Source: Desulfitobacterium sp050251735
Lineage (GTDB): Bacteria; Bacillota; Desulfitobacteriia; Desulfitobacteriales; Desulfitobacteriaceae
DNA: 64,000 bases
NCBI GenBank assembly: GCA_050251735.1
Contig: JBFWMF010000014.1
Location: 26,778 to 90,777, forward strand
Direction: 5' to 3'
Shown here: positions 40,938 to 49,840 of the stretch, one piece after another
Position numbering within the stretch: position 1 is the stretch's first letter
Layout of the letters: every line of letters begins with the position of its first letter
Translations under genes and position numbers: made by a program
Notes under the pieces: generated by a model
What the model was told of the DNA's origin: nothing
Seen by the model: the letters and a program-made list of their open reading frames with translations, nothing else
The model's database searches: none

Positions 40938-42737
40938 ATGGAACAAGCTAAACAAAAATCTCGCTCAGAGATCCCTCAAGAATATAAATGGAATCTTGAA
41001 GACATTTTTCCCCATGATCAAGCTTGGGAGGAAGAGTATATCAAAGCTGAGAAGCTTTTGCTTAAAGCTGGGGAATATCAAGGACGTCTAGGGGAGAGTG
41101 CCGAAACATTATTAGCATGCTTTGCTTGGGTGGACGAAATCGGCCAAAGCGTCGGTGAAATCTACACCTATGCACGGATGCGTCGTGACGAGGATAATCG
41201 AGAATCCCATTATCAAGCCTTAACCGATCGCGCTGGTGCCCTTTCCGTACGTGTCGGGAGTGTTCTGGCCTTTGTCGTTCCTGAAATTCTCTCTCTACCG
41301 GATGGAAAGCTTCAGGAATTTCGTCAAGCAAATGCCCAATTGGCCCTCTACGACCATGCTTTAGATGATATTCTACGCAAACGGGACCATGTTTTAAGCC
41401 CGGCGGAAGAAAAACTACTGGCCGAAATGGGAGAAATTGCGGAGGGCCCCAGTACCATTTTTGGGATGGCAAATAATGCGGACCTGAAATTTCCTACCAT
41501 CAAGGATGAAAAAGGTGCGGAAGTCGAGCTTACCAAAGGTAATTATATTCAATTTATGGAAAGCGAAGATCGTCGTGTTCGTCAGGAGGCCTTTGAAACC
41601 TTATATGCTACCTATCAAAAGCAGATTAATACTTGGGCAGCTATTCTCAGTTCGAATATCAAGGGTGATGTCTTTTTCGCTAAGTCCCGTCGTTACCCCT
41701 CGGCAATTGAGTCATCCTTGAATGCTGACAAGGTTCCTCTTACAGTCTATCATTCCTTGATTGAAACGGTTCGCGAGTTTCTGCCGGAGATGCATCGCTA
41801 TGTGAAGCTGAGAAAGAAGGCTTTGGGGCTTGATGAGCTTCATATGTATGATATTTATGTACCCATTGTGTCGGAAGTCAATATGAAAATCCCCTATGCC
41901 CAAGCTGTGGAAATGTGTCAGGCAGGGTTAAAGCCTTTAGGACAAGATTATGGCAAGGTTTTAGAAAAGGGCTTTAATTCTCATTGGATCGATGTGTATG
42001 AAAACGAAGGTAAGACCAGCGGTGCTTATTCATGGGGTACATACGGTTCCCATCCTTATGTCTTGCTCAATCATCAAGATACCCTGGATTCGATGTTTAC
42101 CATCGCTCATGAGATGGGTCATTCACTCCATACCTATTATTCCAACCAAACTCAGCCTCATATTTATGCCGGTTACACGATTTTCGTTGCTGAAGTTGCC
42201 TCTACCCTTAATGAAGGTTTAGTTATGGATCACCTGCTTAAAACAACTGAAGACCCGAAGCTACTGGCCTATCTATTAAACCATTATCTAGAGCAATTCC
42301 GAGGCACTGTTTTCCGCCAGACCATGTTTGCGGAGTTTGAAATGAAAACCCATGCCATGGTGGAAGCTGGGGAAGCTCTTACAGCGGATTTGTTGTCCAG
42401 TGTCTATCTTAAACTCAATGAGGACTATTATGGACCGGATGTGGTTATGGATCCTCAGATCGCTATTGAATGGGCAAGGATTCCTCATTTTTACAATGCC
42501 TTCTATGTGTATAAATATGCTACGGGATTCTCAGCAGCTACGGCCTTAAGCAGAAAAATCCTCGACGAAGGGGAGCCTGCCGTGAAGCGTTACCTAGAAT
42601 TCTTGTCGAGCGGAAGCTCGGACTATCCCATTGAGCTTTTGCGTAAGGCGGGAGTGGATATGGAGACCCCGCTACCTGTGAGAGAAGCTTTGCAGGTCTT
42701 TAAAGGACTTCTCGATCGTTTGGAAGCTCTTCTTTAA
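40938..42737 (+). CDS. pepF: Oligoendopeptidase F
   Basis: A 599-residue M3B zinc metallopeptidase. The zinc site FTIAHEMGHSLHTYYSN (HEMGH near 390-394) is followed by the third ligand region IFVAEVASTLNE near 415. N-terminal PQEYKWNLEDIFPHDQAWEEE (key YKWNLEDIF) is typical of PepF. It degrades peptides of roughly 7-17 residues in the cytoplasm. ATG 40938 follows AGGAGG. Full length. The upstream small RNA terminates before it. Confidence 0.95.
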   Translation: MEQAKQKSRSEIPQEYKWNLEDIFPHDQAWEEEYIKAEKLLLKAGEYQGRLGESAETLLACFAWVDEIGQSVGEIYTYARMRRDEDNRESHYQALTDRAGALSVRVGSVLAFVVPEILSLPDGKLQEFRQANAQLALYDHALDDILRKRDHVLSPAEEKLLAEMGEIAEGPSTIFGMANNADLKFPTIKDEKGAEVELTKGNYIQFMESEDRRVRQEAFETLYATYQKQINTWAAILSSNIKGDVFFAKSRRYPSAIESSLNADKVPLTVYHSLIETVREFLPEMHRYVKLRKKALGLDELHMYDIYVPIVSEVNMKIPYAQAVEMCQAGLKPLGQDYGKVLEKGFNSHWIDVYENEGKTSGAYSWGTYGSHPYVLLNHQDTLDSMFTIAHEMGHSLHTYYSNQTQPHIYAGYTIFVAEVASTLNEGLVMDHLLKTTEDPKLLAYLLNHYLEQFRGTVFRQTMFAEFEMKTHAMVEAGEALTADLLSSVYLKLNEDYYGPDVVMDPQIAIEWARIPHFYNAFYVYKYATGFSAATALSRKILDEGEPAVKRYLEFLSSGSSDYPIELLRKAGVDMETPLPVREALQVFKGLLDRLEALL

Positions 42738-42845
42738 GGGCAAGTCTTCCCAAAGACCTACCTTGACAAAGGTGATGGATAAGCACACTATTTATATTAG
42801 ATTATTGCTTGATTTAAAATTCTCAGAAAGAAAGGATGAAGGATT

Positions 42846-43685
42846 ATGAGTGATGCATGCAGCTCATGTTCATCAGCGAGTACCTGTACCACAGGTAGCT
42901 GTCCGTCTAAACCAGAAAAAACGAAAGCCCAAGAAGCCAGTAACATTAAAAGCGTTATCGCGATTATGAGTGGCAAAGGGGGCGTAGGTAAATCCTCTGT
43001 CACTTCTATGCTTGCCGTAAGTTTAATGAGAGAAGGCTATAAGGTCGGTATCTTAGATGCGGATATTACTGGGCCAAGTATTCCGAAGATTTTCGGCCTA
43101 AAAGGTAAAGCAGATATCAATGAGACAGGAGTCGTTCCTGTCGAATCACAGCATGGCATAAAGGTCATGTCCTTAAATCTAATGCTCCCTAACGAAGATG
43201 AGCCGGTAATCTGGAGAAGTTCGATTATATCGCAGATGGTAAGGCAGTTCTGGACCGATGTTATCTGGGGAGAGCTGGACTACTTACTTGTTGATCTACC
43301 GCCGGGAACTGGGGACGTACCCATTACGGTGATGCAAAGCTTGCCCGTGTCTGGCATAGTCATCGTGACCAGCCCTCAACAATTAGCTGGAATGATCGTT
43401 CGCAAAGCGATCAATATGGTGAAAAAATATGATGCAAATATCTATGGATTGATCGAGAATATGGCTTACGTGTCTTGCCCTCATTGTGAAGATAGGATTG
43501 AGATTTTTGGCAAACCACATGGAGAAGAGGAAGCGGCGAAAAACGAAATTCCCTATCTCGGGCAATTACCCATTGATCCGGTTTTAGCGACCATGTCGGA
43601 CCTCGGTAAAATCGAGGATTACGAATCAGAGAATTTTAAAGATATTGCTCAACGCTTAGCCGACAGCATTAAAACAACCGCGTAA
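42846..43685 (+). CDS. mrp: Mrp/NBP35-family ATPase
   Basis: A 279-residue P-loop ATPase of the Mrp/ApbC/NBP35 family, proposed to carry or load Fe-S clusters. A Cys-rich N-terminus (Cys at 5, 8, 13 and 18) is followed by IMSGKGGVGKSSVTSML near 39-55 (deviant Walker A), ILDADITGPSIPK near 72, and DYLLVDLPPGTGD near 147. A conserved CPHC pair lies near 217. ATG 42846 follows AAGGATGAAGG. With many Fe-S enzymes in this window a maturation role is plausible. Confidence 0.9.
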   Translation: MSDACSSCSSASTCTTGSCPSKPEKTKAQEASNIKSVIAIMSGKGGVGKSSVTSMLAVSLMREGYKVGILDADITGPSIPKIFGLKGKADINETGVVPVESQHGIKVMSLNLMLPNEDEPVIWRSSIISQMVRQFWTDVIWGELDYLLVDLPPGTGDVPITVMQSLPVSGIVIVTSPQQLAGMIVRKAINMVKKYDANIYGLIENMAYVSCPHCEDRIEIFGKPHGEEEAAKNEIPYLGQLPIDPVLATMSDLGKIEDYESENFKDIAQRLADSIKTTA

Positions 43686-43720
43686 AGAGAAGAGGGGGGT
43701 GGCCGGTTTAGCCGGGAACT

Positions 43721-44971
43721 ATGGGATCAACAATACGAGATATTAATTTAGCAGACAAAGGCCAATTAAAAATTGACTGGGTTCAAGGTCATATGCCTGT
43801 ACTAAACACCTTGAGGGAGGAGTTCGAAAGAACTCAACCCTTTAAAGGTAAAAAGGTGACTATTTGCTTGCACTTAGAGGCAAAGACAGCCTATCTTGCC
43901 AAAGTCGTCCAAGCAGGTGGAGCGGAGGTCACAGTAGTGGCTAGTAATCCTTTATCTACCCAAGATGATGTAGTTGCTGCTCTAGTAGCCGGAGGTGTTC
44001 ATGCTCACGCTTGGTACGGTGCGACTGATGAGGAGTATCATCAACACCTTCATAAGGCTCTGGATTTTGGCCCGGACTACATAATCGATGATGGTGGCGA
44101 TTTAGTCTCGACCATCCACAAAGAACGTCGGGAATTAATTGGCAAGGTTCTAGGTGGAGCTGAAGAAACCACCACCGGGATTCTCCGTTTACGGGCTATG
44201 GAGAAGAATGGAGAATTGGCTTTTCCCATGATCGCCGTTAATGATGCCGAAATGAAGTACTTATTCGATAATCGCTATGGCACAGGGCAATCGGTTTGGG
44301 ATGGAATAATGCGCACAACCAACTTGGTGGTTGCCGGAAAAACTGTTTGCGTAGTAGGCTATGGATGGTGTGGTAAAGGGGTCGCCTTGAGAGCTAAGGG
44401 CCTCGGTGCCCGAGTCATCATCTGCGAAGTCAACCCAATCAAAGCCAACGAAGCATGGATGGATGGCTTTGAAGTCATGCCCATGGTTGAGGCTGCCCCC
44501 TTCGGCGACTTTTTTGTAACGGTTACCGGGAACAAAGATGTGATTACTGGTGAACACTTCCAAGTGATGAAAGATGGTGCGATCCTAGCTAATGCCGGTC
44601 ATTTTGATGTCGAAGTGAATAAAGTCCAATTAGCGGCTATGGCCGAGAGTTGTCGCGAAGTTCGTAACAATATCGAGGAATATCTGCTTCAGGATGGACG
44701 CAAAATATATCTCTTAGCTGAAGGGCGTTTGGTGAACTTGGCTGCCGGGGATGGTCATCCTGCTGAGGTCATGGATATGACCTTTGCTTTACAAGCTCTC
44801 GCCTTGCATTATTTGGCGACTGCTAAGACTCCTTTTGAGTCCAAAGTTTATTCCGTTCCCTTTGAAATAGATCAGCGAGTGGCAGAGCTAAAGCTAAGAA
44901 CTTTGGGATTGAGGATTGATCAATTATCAGAGGAACAGGAGCGTTATCTGGCGAATTGGCAACATAGCTAA
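43721..44971 (+). CDS. ahcY: S-adenosylhomocysteine hydrolase
   Basis: A 416-residue NAD-dependent enzyme that splits S-adenosylhomocysteine to adenosine and homocysteine after methylation. Features: VTICLHLEAKTAYLAKVVQ near 46-64 (key LHLEAKTA), EETTTGILRLRAM near 146, the Rossmann loop VVGYGWCGKGVALRAKGLGA near 208-227 (key GYGWCGKG), and VNLAAGDGHPAEVMD near 330. Slightly shorter than E. coli-excluded eukaryotic forms, as usual for clostridial/archaeal-type enzymes. ATG 43721 lies 35 bp after mrp. Confidence 0.93.
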   Translation: MGSTIRDINLADKGQLKIDWVQGHMPVLNTLREEFERTQPFKGKKVTICLHLEAKTAYLAKVVQAGGAEVTVVASNPLSTQDDVVAALVAGGVHAHAWYGATDEEYHQHLHKALDFGPDYIIDDGGDLVSTIHKERRELIGKVLGGAEETTTGILRLRAMEKNGELAFPMIAVNDAEMKYLFDNRYGTGQSVWDGIMRTTNLVVAGKTVCVVGYGWCGKGVALRAKGLGARVIICEVNPIKANEAWMDGFEVMPMVEAAPFGDFFVTVTGNKDVITGEHFQVMKDGAILANAGHFDVEVNKVQLAAMAESCREVRNNIEEYLLQDGRKIYLLAEGRLVNLAAGDGHPAEVMDMTFALQALALHYLATAKTPFESKVYSVPFEIDQRVAELKLRTLGLRIDQLSEEQERYLANWQHS

Positions 44972-44987
44972 GTTTACCTTTAGTGGG

Positions 44988-45027
44988 ATGAAAGGTCTGA
45001 TGTATTTTAACATCAGACCCTTTTCGT
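44988..45027 (+). terminator. Intrinsic terminator after ahcY
   Basis: GATGAAAGGTCTGATGT pairs with ACATCAGACCC and then CTTTTCGTC; the core GGTCTGATGT/ACATCAGACC is perfect, with TTTTC following. Confidence 0.75.
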
Positions 45028-45161
45028 CCATCTATGAGAATGCACATCTAGACTCTGTTTGCCGACTCATTTGCCTTTATGCTATTTTTTATAGTTTTTA
45101 TAGCCAGGATCAGATAATGAGGACTAAAGTGAGACTTAAAGTGAGACAAGAAGGATAAACT

Positions 45162-45440
45162 ATGGATACACCGGCTAAAGAAAGGAAGGTATATCCATTG
45201 CGTTATATTTGGCGAGTTTTTGTAATTCTTGTTATGGTTTTTTTGGCGAAAGGTATTTTTGAAGAGAAGCAACCTCAAGCCTATATTTCTCATCCCCAGG
45301 TTCAAGTACTGATGGATGAAATTGAATGGAGGGCTTCCCAAATACAGAAAGCCGCTCAGGATTTGCCGGGAAGTATTGAAGTCATGCTGAGGCGCATATT
45401 TACTGATGAAAAGCCGGCAATTGAGGCAAAATCCGTTTAA
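45162..45440 (+). CDS. Small membrane-anchored protein, 92 residues
   Basis: An unrecognised protein with a basic N-terminus, one TM segment (YIWRVFVILVMVFLAKGIF, residues about 18-36) and a soluble helical tail with LMDEIEWRASQIQKAAQDLPG. ATG 45162 follows GAAGGAT. It lies between ahcY and the large RNA gene. It is not the multi-span OLE-associated protein. Confidence 0.55.
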   Translation: MDTPAKERKVYPLRYIWRVFVILVMVFLAKGIFEEKQPQAYISHPQVQVLMDEIEWRASQIQKAAQDLPGSIEVMLRRIFTDEKPAIEAKSV

Positions 45441-45520
45441 TGACCAACATATTTCAACGTTGCGTTCATTTTCGAAGTATAGCAAGCTCAAGGACCGATA
45501 ATGAAGATTTGTAAAAAAGA

Positions 45521-45550
45521 TTGATTTCATTGTAAAATAAATAATATAAT
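45521..45550 (+). promoter_or_regulatory. Promoter of large structured RNA
   Basis: TTGATT (45521-45526), 18 bases, TATAAT (45545-45550). Transcription would start near 45557, at the base of the RNA's outer helix. Confidence 0.6.
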
Positions 45551-45556
45551 TGTCTT

Positions 45557-46158
45557 TGAGCTATGGAGCGCTATTCTAGTGCGTGAAATGACAGTCGAAG
45601 GCGGGCCTAATAATCCGCTAAGGGCATACCGATGAAGTTCCTGGTGGTGGCTTTCGACGCCCAGTCGAGGGTTGCTGCTGGGGGTTAAGGTTGAGGGGGA
45701 TCCGCAATGGCATGCGGGCGATACCCTCTTCCGTGGAGGCCTAAGTTCGTGGCTGAGTTTTTGGTTACGGCTTGGGGTATGAACCTGCATTAGGAAGGAA
45801 CTTAGTGCAGTGTAGCCTGCCTTGAGGTGGAGAAGTTGGGAGGGCTAAAGGGGCTTCTGCTCATTGGCCGATGGGCTTGAGTCTGCCTGAAATTCTTTTC
45901 TGCAAAAGAGGCTAAGCTGTCATGGGCCGTTAAGGAAAACTTCTAGAGCGAAAACTAACGAGGATTAAAGTGCGTTCTTAGTGGCGATCAAGTGCTAGTT
46001 TGGGCGACATTCTAGGCTGAGGGAAAGGGGAAACCGCCTTTACAGGAAACTGGAGGAACTCAGTGGGAAAACCTACTCGACCTATGGCGCAATATTTATT
46101 CGTCTGTGTCCTAAAGCTCAAAGATAAACACCTCTCGTGAGAGAGGTGTTTTTTATTT
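45557..46158 (+). ncRNA. ole: Large structured RNA, probably OLE RNA
   Basis: About 600 nt between a good promoter and a strong terminator, G+C-rich compared with its surroundings and without a plausible reading frame. An outer helix can close it: GCGCTAT (45568-45574) with ATGGCGC (46084-46090). The 3' region contains purine-rich conserved-looking stretches such as GAGGGAAAGGGGAAACCGCC (46019-46038) and GTGGGAAAACCTACTC. Size and host group fit OLE (ornate, large, extremophilic) RNA, about 610 nt and known from anaerobic Firmicutes. It lacks the conserved cores of RNase P RNA, tmRNA and group II domain V. The usual neighbour gene for the OLE-associated membrane protein is not in the window, which lowers confidence. 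Confidence 0.6.
46126..46158 (+). terminator. Terminator of large RNA
   Basis: AAACACCTCTC (46126-46136), loop GTGA, GAGAGGTGTTT (46141-46151), then TTTTATTTTA. Perfect 11-bp stem. Confidence 0.88.
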
Positions 46159-46175
46159 TACTTTCATTTTTGTTT

Positions 46176-46331
46176 TTAATAGGGGACCCAAGGCACAAGT
46201 CGATGTTTTTTACATTCTCCTCCCGGTTCGGCAGGTGTCTGATTATGAATGTACAGATCCGTCTTTTGACATTTTTTAGTCCGCTTGTAATAGCACTGAC
46301 GACAGAGTTCGACGCGGTAATTGAGAATCAT
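46176..46331 (-). CDS. 51-residue Cys-rich protein coupled to uvrC
   Basis: The minus-strand ATG at 46331-46329 overlaps the uvrC stop as ATGA, and AAAGGAG lies seven bases upstream inside the end of uvrC. The product is basic and cysteine-rich: ELCRQCYYKRTKKCQKTD with Cys at 9, 12 and 20, and a fourth Cys in PGGECKKHRLVPW near 41, consistent with a small zinc-binding knuckle. Coupling suggests production in fixed ratio with UvrC. I know no named family; its function in repair is inference. Confidence 0.7.
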   Translation of the reverse strand: MILNYRVELCRQCYYKRTKKCQKTDLYIHNQTPAEPGGECKKHRLVPWVPY

Positions 46332-48094
46332 GACTTAACTCCTTTGTCATTGAAGTGTGTATAGATGGCGGTAGCTGCTGGAGAAGGAAGACCAGCCTTC
46401 TGAAGATCCTCGAGTGTAGCTGTGCGGATGTTGTCTATGGATTTGAAATGTCGCAAAAGTTGTTGCCTTCTCTTCTGCCCGACACCAGGTATTCCATCAA
46501 GCTCAGAGAGCATCATGTTTTTGGTACGTTGTTGTCGATGGAAGGTAATCGCAAAACGATGGACTTCATTTTGAATTCGTTCTAAGAGACGGAAGCCGGC
46601 TGACCGTCGTTCGAAAGAATGGGGAAAGCCCTCGGAGTCCATGAGAGCTGAGGTCTGATGTCGATCGTTTTTGACCATACCCGCTACATGAATATCAGCC
46701 TTCAAGGCAGCTAGGGCATCTTTAGCCGCATTAATCTGGCCCTTACCTCCATCCACGAGAATGAGATCTGGGAGGGGAAGGTTTTCTTGGAGGAGGCGTT
46801 TATAGCGTCGCTCAATCACTTGGTGCATGGAGGCTGTATCATCCATATTGGGCATGGGCTGTATTTTGAACTTGCGGTATTGACTGCGATTCGGCTTTCC
46901 CTCGCTAAACTGTATCATTCCGGCAACACTATGAGCTCCGGCAATATTGGATATATCGAAGGATTCAATGATTCGCGGGGAGGGTATGTTTAAAGCGTTT
47001 CCGATTTCCTCTAGTGCTTGGGTGCATTCTTCCAAATCTCGGATTTCGATGGAGATCTGTTCATGTAAAGTGGTTTGGGCGTTTTCCATAGCCATCTGGA
47101 CTAGATCGCGTTTTTGGCCTTTTTGGGGTATAACCATAGGAAAAAGCTTACCCAAGACGCTGAGATCAAGGGCCGGCAAGAGTATTTCTTGGGGAAGGGT
47201 AGAGCTCTCGGTGTAGAACTGAGCTAAAAAAGAAATAAAGGCCTCTTCAGGTTCTTCATAATAGGGAAAGATAAAAATATCTCGGGAGAGGAGCTTGCCT
47301 TGGCGTAAGTAAAAAATCTGGATGCATATTTGATCGCGGGAAAAAGCGTATCCAACCACATCCCGATCCACAAAGTCGTTGAGGGTGATGTTTTGTTTTT
47401 CGCCGACTTTCTTTAAATCTTCAATCAGGTCCCTATATTCTTGAGCTCGTTCAAATTCTAGATTCTCTGCAGCCTGAATCATTTTGAACTGTAAGGCTTT
47501 AAGTATAGCCCCTTGATCCCCCTTGAGAAAGGTGGCAGCTTCCTTACGGATATCCTCATAGGCCGCTCGGGGCACATTTTGAGTGCAGGGCCCCAGACAT
47601 TGACCAAGATGATAATAAAGACAGGGCTTGTTAGGTATCTGACGACATTTGCGAAAAGGAAAAAGACGATTCAGCAAGCGGGACGCTTCCTTGGCTGCTG
47701 TCGCGTTAGGATAGGGTCCATAATATTTCCCTGCTCCTTTTTTTACCTGCCGGGTCACTAAGATACGTGGATGATCTTCATCGGTGATCGTGATAAAAGG
47801 GTAGGTTTTATCATCTCGCAATGAAATATTATACTTAGGATTATGTTTTTTAATTAAATTGCACTCTAAAAGCAAGGCCTCTACTTCTGAATCCGTAAGA
47901 ATAGTCTCAAAGTCTGCTATTTGGCTGATCATCAGTTGGGTTTTTCCATTATGGGAACCCGTGAAATAGGAACGGACTCGATTTTTGAGAATTTTGGCTT
48001 TGCCTACATATATAATTTCGCCGGAAGCATCTTTCATAAGATAAACTCCCGGTTTGTCCGGTAATAAACTAAGTTTTTCGCGAAGTATCTCCAT
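46328..48094 (-). CDS. uvrC: Excinuclease ABC subunit C
   Basis: A 588-residue UvrC, the dual-incision nuclease of nucleotide excision repair. In order: GIY-YIG domain DKPGVYLMKDASGEIIYVGKA near 11-31 (key GVYLM, YVGKA), a UVR motif QAAENLEFERAQEYRDLI near 205-222, the RNase-H-like nuclease with ESFDISNIAGAHSVAGMI near 375 and LILVDGGKGQ near 440, and C-terminal helix-hairpin-helices (LDGIPGVGQKRRQQLL near 541). ATG 48094 follows GAGGTG; GTG 48103 overlaps the site. A small Cys-rich gene is coupled downstream. Confidence 0.96.
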   Translation of the reverse strand: MEILREKLSLLPDKPGVYLMKDASGEIIYVGKAKILKNRVRSYFTGSHNGKTQLMISQIADFETILTDSEVEALLLECNLIKKHNPKYNISLRDDKTYPFITITDEDHPRILVTRQVKKGAGKYYGPYPNATAAKEASRLLNRLFPFRKCRQIPNKPCLYYHLGQCLGPCTQNVPRAAYEDIRKEAATFLKGDQGAILKALQFKMIQAAENLEFERAQEYRDLIEDLKKVGEKQNITLNDFVDRDVVGYAFSRDQICIQIFYLRQGKLLSRDIFIFPYYEEPEEAFISFLAQFYTESSTLPQEILLPALDLSVLGKLFPMVIPQKGQKRDLVQMAMENAQTTLHEQISIEIRDLEECTQALEEIGNALNIPSPRIIESFDISNIAGAHSVAGMIQFSEGKPNRSQYRKFKIQPMPNMDDTASMHQVIERRYKRLLQENLPLPDLILVDGGKGQINAAKDALAALKADIHVAGMVKNDRHQTSALMDSEGFPHSFERRSAGFRLLERIQNEVHRFAITFHRQQRTKNMMLSELDGIPGVGQKRRQQLLRHFKSIDNIRTATLEDLQKAGLPSPAATAIYTHFNDKGVKS

Positions 48095-48210
48095 CTTGCA
48101 CACCTCGGTATTATTCTAGACGGAGATGAAGGGTTATGCAAGCAAAGACTTTTGCTAACGTCTTGTTATGGACAAACATATCGGACATCTTTCATTAGTA
48201 TAATTACTTA

Positions 48211-48240
48211 TAGGATCTCATAGGATCTCATAGGATCTCA
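48211..48240. repeat. Three perfect 10-bp tandem repeats
   Basis: TAGGATCTCA occurs three times in direct succession in the uvrC/48266 divergent intergenic region, next to a TATAAT-like sequence at 48199-48204. Confidence 0.9.
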
Positions 48241-48265
48241 CCACCGGGATAGAGGAGGGGTTCAG

Positions 48266-48829
48266 TTGTCAAATTCATGGGGGCGGCCGCCGCGCAATGA
48301 TATCTGGCAGGATTTACAGGCATTGGCCTTTTGGGTATTGCTCATAGGGGTAGGTGCCTATATCATTTTCCCGAATTTCTTTAGTGATGTCTATGCACGC
48401 CTTACTGACCCTGCGGCACAGCTGGTTGACTCTTCTACAGGATCCTATGATCCGAATAATAATGGGGATAGTATCTATGATTCCAATACGAATATAGGCA
48501 ATACTTATCCTGATACATCATCAGGTTATCTGTATTCCACGGGAGATTCAAACCTTGGCTCTCCGGCCTCGTCTCTATATCTTGGCAATGAAGTGTCTAC
48601 GGGTTATTGGATACTTTTTGTAGCTGAAGGAGAGTTTAAGCAGCTGGCAGTTCCCAGCGAGGCTTATACCTTTCTATTGCGCTTAATCGAAAATGATCAG
48701 TCTAGTGGGGGAAAGAAAACGGTAATTATGGTTGCTAATGGCCAGCTTCGGAAGTTTTCCGTTGCCGATGAAATCTATCAAATTGTGGTCAATATGGCTG
48801 CTATTGACACACGAGCAAAACTTGGTTAA
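48266..48829 (+). CDS. Membrane-anchored hypothetical protein, 187 residues
   Basis: One N-terminal TM segment (ALAFWVLLIGVGAYIIFPNFF, residues about 19-39), an Asn/Ser/Tyr/Asp-rich low-complexity linker (YDPNNNGDSIYDSNTNIG, about 61-100), and a small folded C-terminal domain (GYWILFVAEGEFKQLAVP...IMVANGQLRKFSVADEIY). The C-terminal domain is predicted outside or inside depending on topology; the linker composition favours outside. TTG 48266 follows GAGGAGGGG. Family unknown. Confidence 0.65.
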   Translation: MSNSWGRPPRNDIWQDLQALAFWVLLIGVGAYIIFPNFFSDVYARLTDPAAQLVDSSTGSYDPNNNGDSIYDSNTNIGNTYPDTSSGYLYSTGDSNLGSPASSLYLGNEVSTGYWILFVAEGEFKQLAVPSEAYTFLLRLIENDQSSGGKKTVIMVANGQLRKFSVADEIYQIVVNMAAIDTRAKLG

Positions 48830-48843
48830 GGGATTTCTGAGCA

Positions 48844-49287
48844 TTAACTATAGAGGAGCTTCGCTCCAGCTGCAAAGAGAATGAGTCCGAGCAATTGCCA
48901 AGGATTCCAAGCTAGACGCTCAGCACCGAATAGACCGAGATGATCGATGATAAGAGCGGCGCCCACCTGACCAATGATAATGGCTGTTGTAGCGTTACAC
49001 ACTCCAATCTTGGGAATACTTAGGGCCACTAGCCCAACAATAACGACACTAAGAACTCCGCCAAGATAAAGATACCATGGGATGGAAAGCCAGTTATATT
49101 CTAAAAATGGGACCCGAGCAATGAAGACTGCAATTAATGCCAAGACAGTTCCGATGATATGAACGATCAAGGTAGTGGCTAAAATTGAGGTTTTTTGATA
49201 GAGTCCAGAATTTAATGTGCCTTGAACCGCCATAGTGATGCCTGAGATAGCGGCAATCACAGCGGGAAGAGATAAAAATTTATTCAT
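48844..49287 (-). CDS. YdcZ-type DMT transporter
   Basis: A 147-residue membrane protein of the DUF606/YdcZ branch of drug/metabolite transporters. Five hydrophobic segments are visible, beginning LPAVIAAISGITMAVQGTLNSGL (key GxxMAVQGxLNxxL) and including WYLYLGGVLSVVIVG and ATTAIIIGQVGAALIIDHLGLFG. Such half-length DMT proteins often work as pairs; no partner is adjacent. ATG 49287 follows GGAGGT. Confidence 0.85.
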   Translation of the reverse strand: MNKFLSLPAVIAAISGITMAVQGTLNSGLYQKTSILATTLIVHIIGTVLALIAVFIARVPFLEYNWLSIPWYLYLGGVLSVVIVGLVALSIPKIGVCNATTAIIIGQVGAALIIDHLGLFGAERLAWNPWQLLGLILFAAGAKLLYS

Positions 49288-49416
49288 GAAAACCTCCGGA
49301 TATAAATATTGATTGAATTGGTCAAGTTCTCCAACTTCGACAAGAAGTAGTTCGTATTTCCAATGTAGCTCAAGGGAAAAATGAAATTGTAGAAATAATT
49401 GAAAAGAGGTGGCGTC

Positions 49417-49788
49417 GTGGAAATTGATTACAACTTAGTCCAACGGGCCCAGATGCTACTAACGCTTGATCATCCACTTTCACAAGTGCGGGATATCTTG
49501 CTGTGCGAGGGATATCCTCAAGATCAAGTGGTTGAATTAATAGATGCTACTGAAGAAGTGCTGAATTACCTTGTGCCTCCTGAATATGATGAAAACAAAA
49601 TAGGGATTGACATACTTAGGCCTGGTGAAAAAACGGAGGGAAGAAAACCCGGGGTGGATATTTTAATCGATAAACATTCGGGTAAACTGAGCTTGATGAC
49701 TCCGCAATTTCAAGAAACTTGGAAGGTCGCGAACGAAGTGCGTAAGGCCATAAGACATCAAAGATCCGTTGGACGATATTACCATTAG
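49417..49788 (+). CDS. Hypothetical protein, 123 residues
   Basis: A soluble, mostly helical protein of unknown family. The N-terminal half (NLVQRAQMLLTLDHPLSQV, VVELIDATEEVLNYL) resembles a small helical bundle; the C-terminal half has a beta-like KPGVDILIDKHSGKLSLM. GTG 49417 is preferred because AGAGGTGG precedes it; TTG 49399 is not supported. Followed by a terminator. Confidence 0.6.
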   Translation: MEIDYNLVQRAQMLLTLDHPLSQVRDILLCEGYPQDQVVELIDATEEVLNYLVPPEYDENKIGIDILRPGEKTEGRKPGVDILIDKHSGKLSLMTPQFQETWKVANEVRKAIRHQRSVGRYYH

Positions 49789-49799
49789 TTTTCTTAATT

Positions 49800-49831
49800 A
49801 AAGGCGGGCAATGAGGCTACGCCTTTTTTTA
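49800..49831 (+). terminator. Intrinsic terminator
   Basis: AAAGGCG (49800-49806) pairs with CGCCTTT (49820-49826), followed by TTTTATG. Confidence 0.7.
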
Positions 49832-49840
49832 TGTATCAGA

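Noticed and set aside
45527..45790. Minus-strand ORF of 87 codons inside the large RNA
   Set aside because: No ribosome binding site, unusual composition, and it lies within a region bounded by an RNA promoter and terminator on the other strand.
45557..46158. RNase P RNA, tmRNA or group II intron as identity of the large RNA
   Set aside because: The RNase P core around GAGGAAAGTCC, the tmRNA ends and a group II domain V are not present, although a GTGCG-like start at 45580 looks superficially intron-like.
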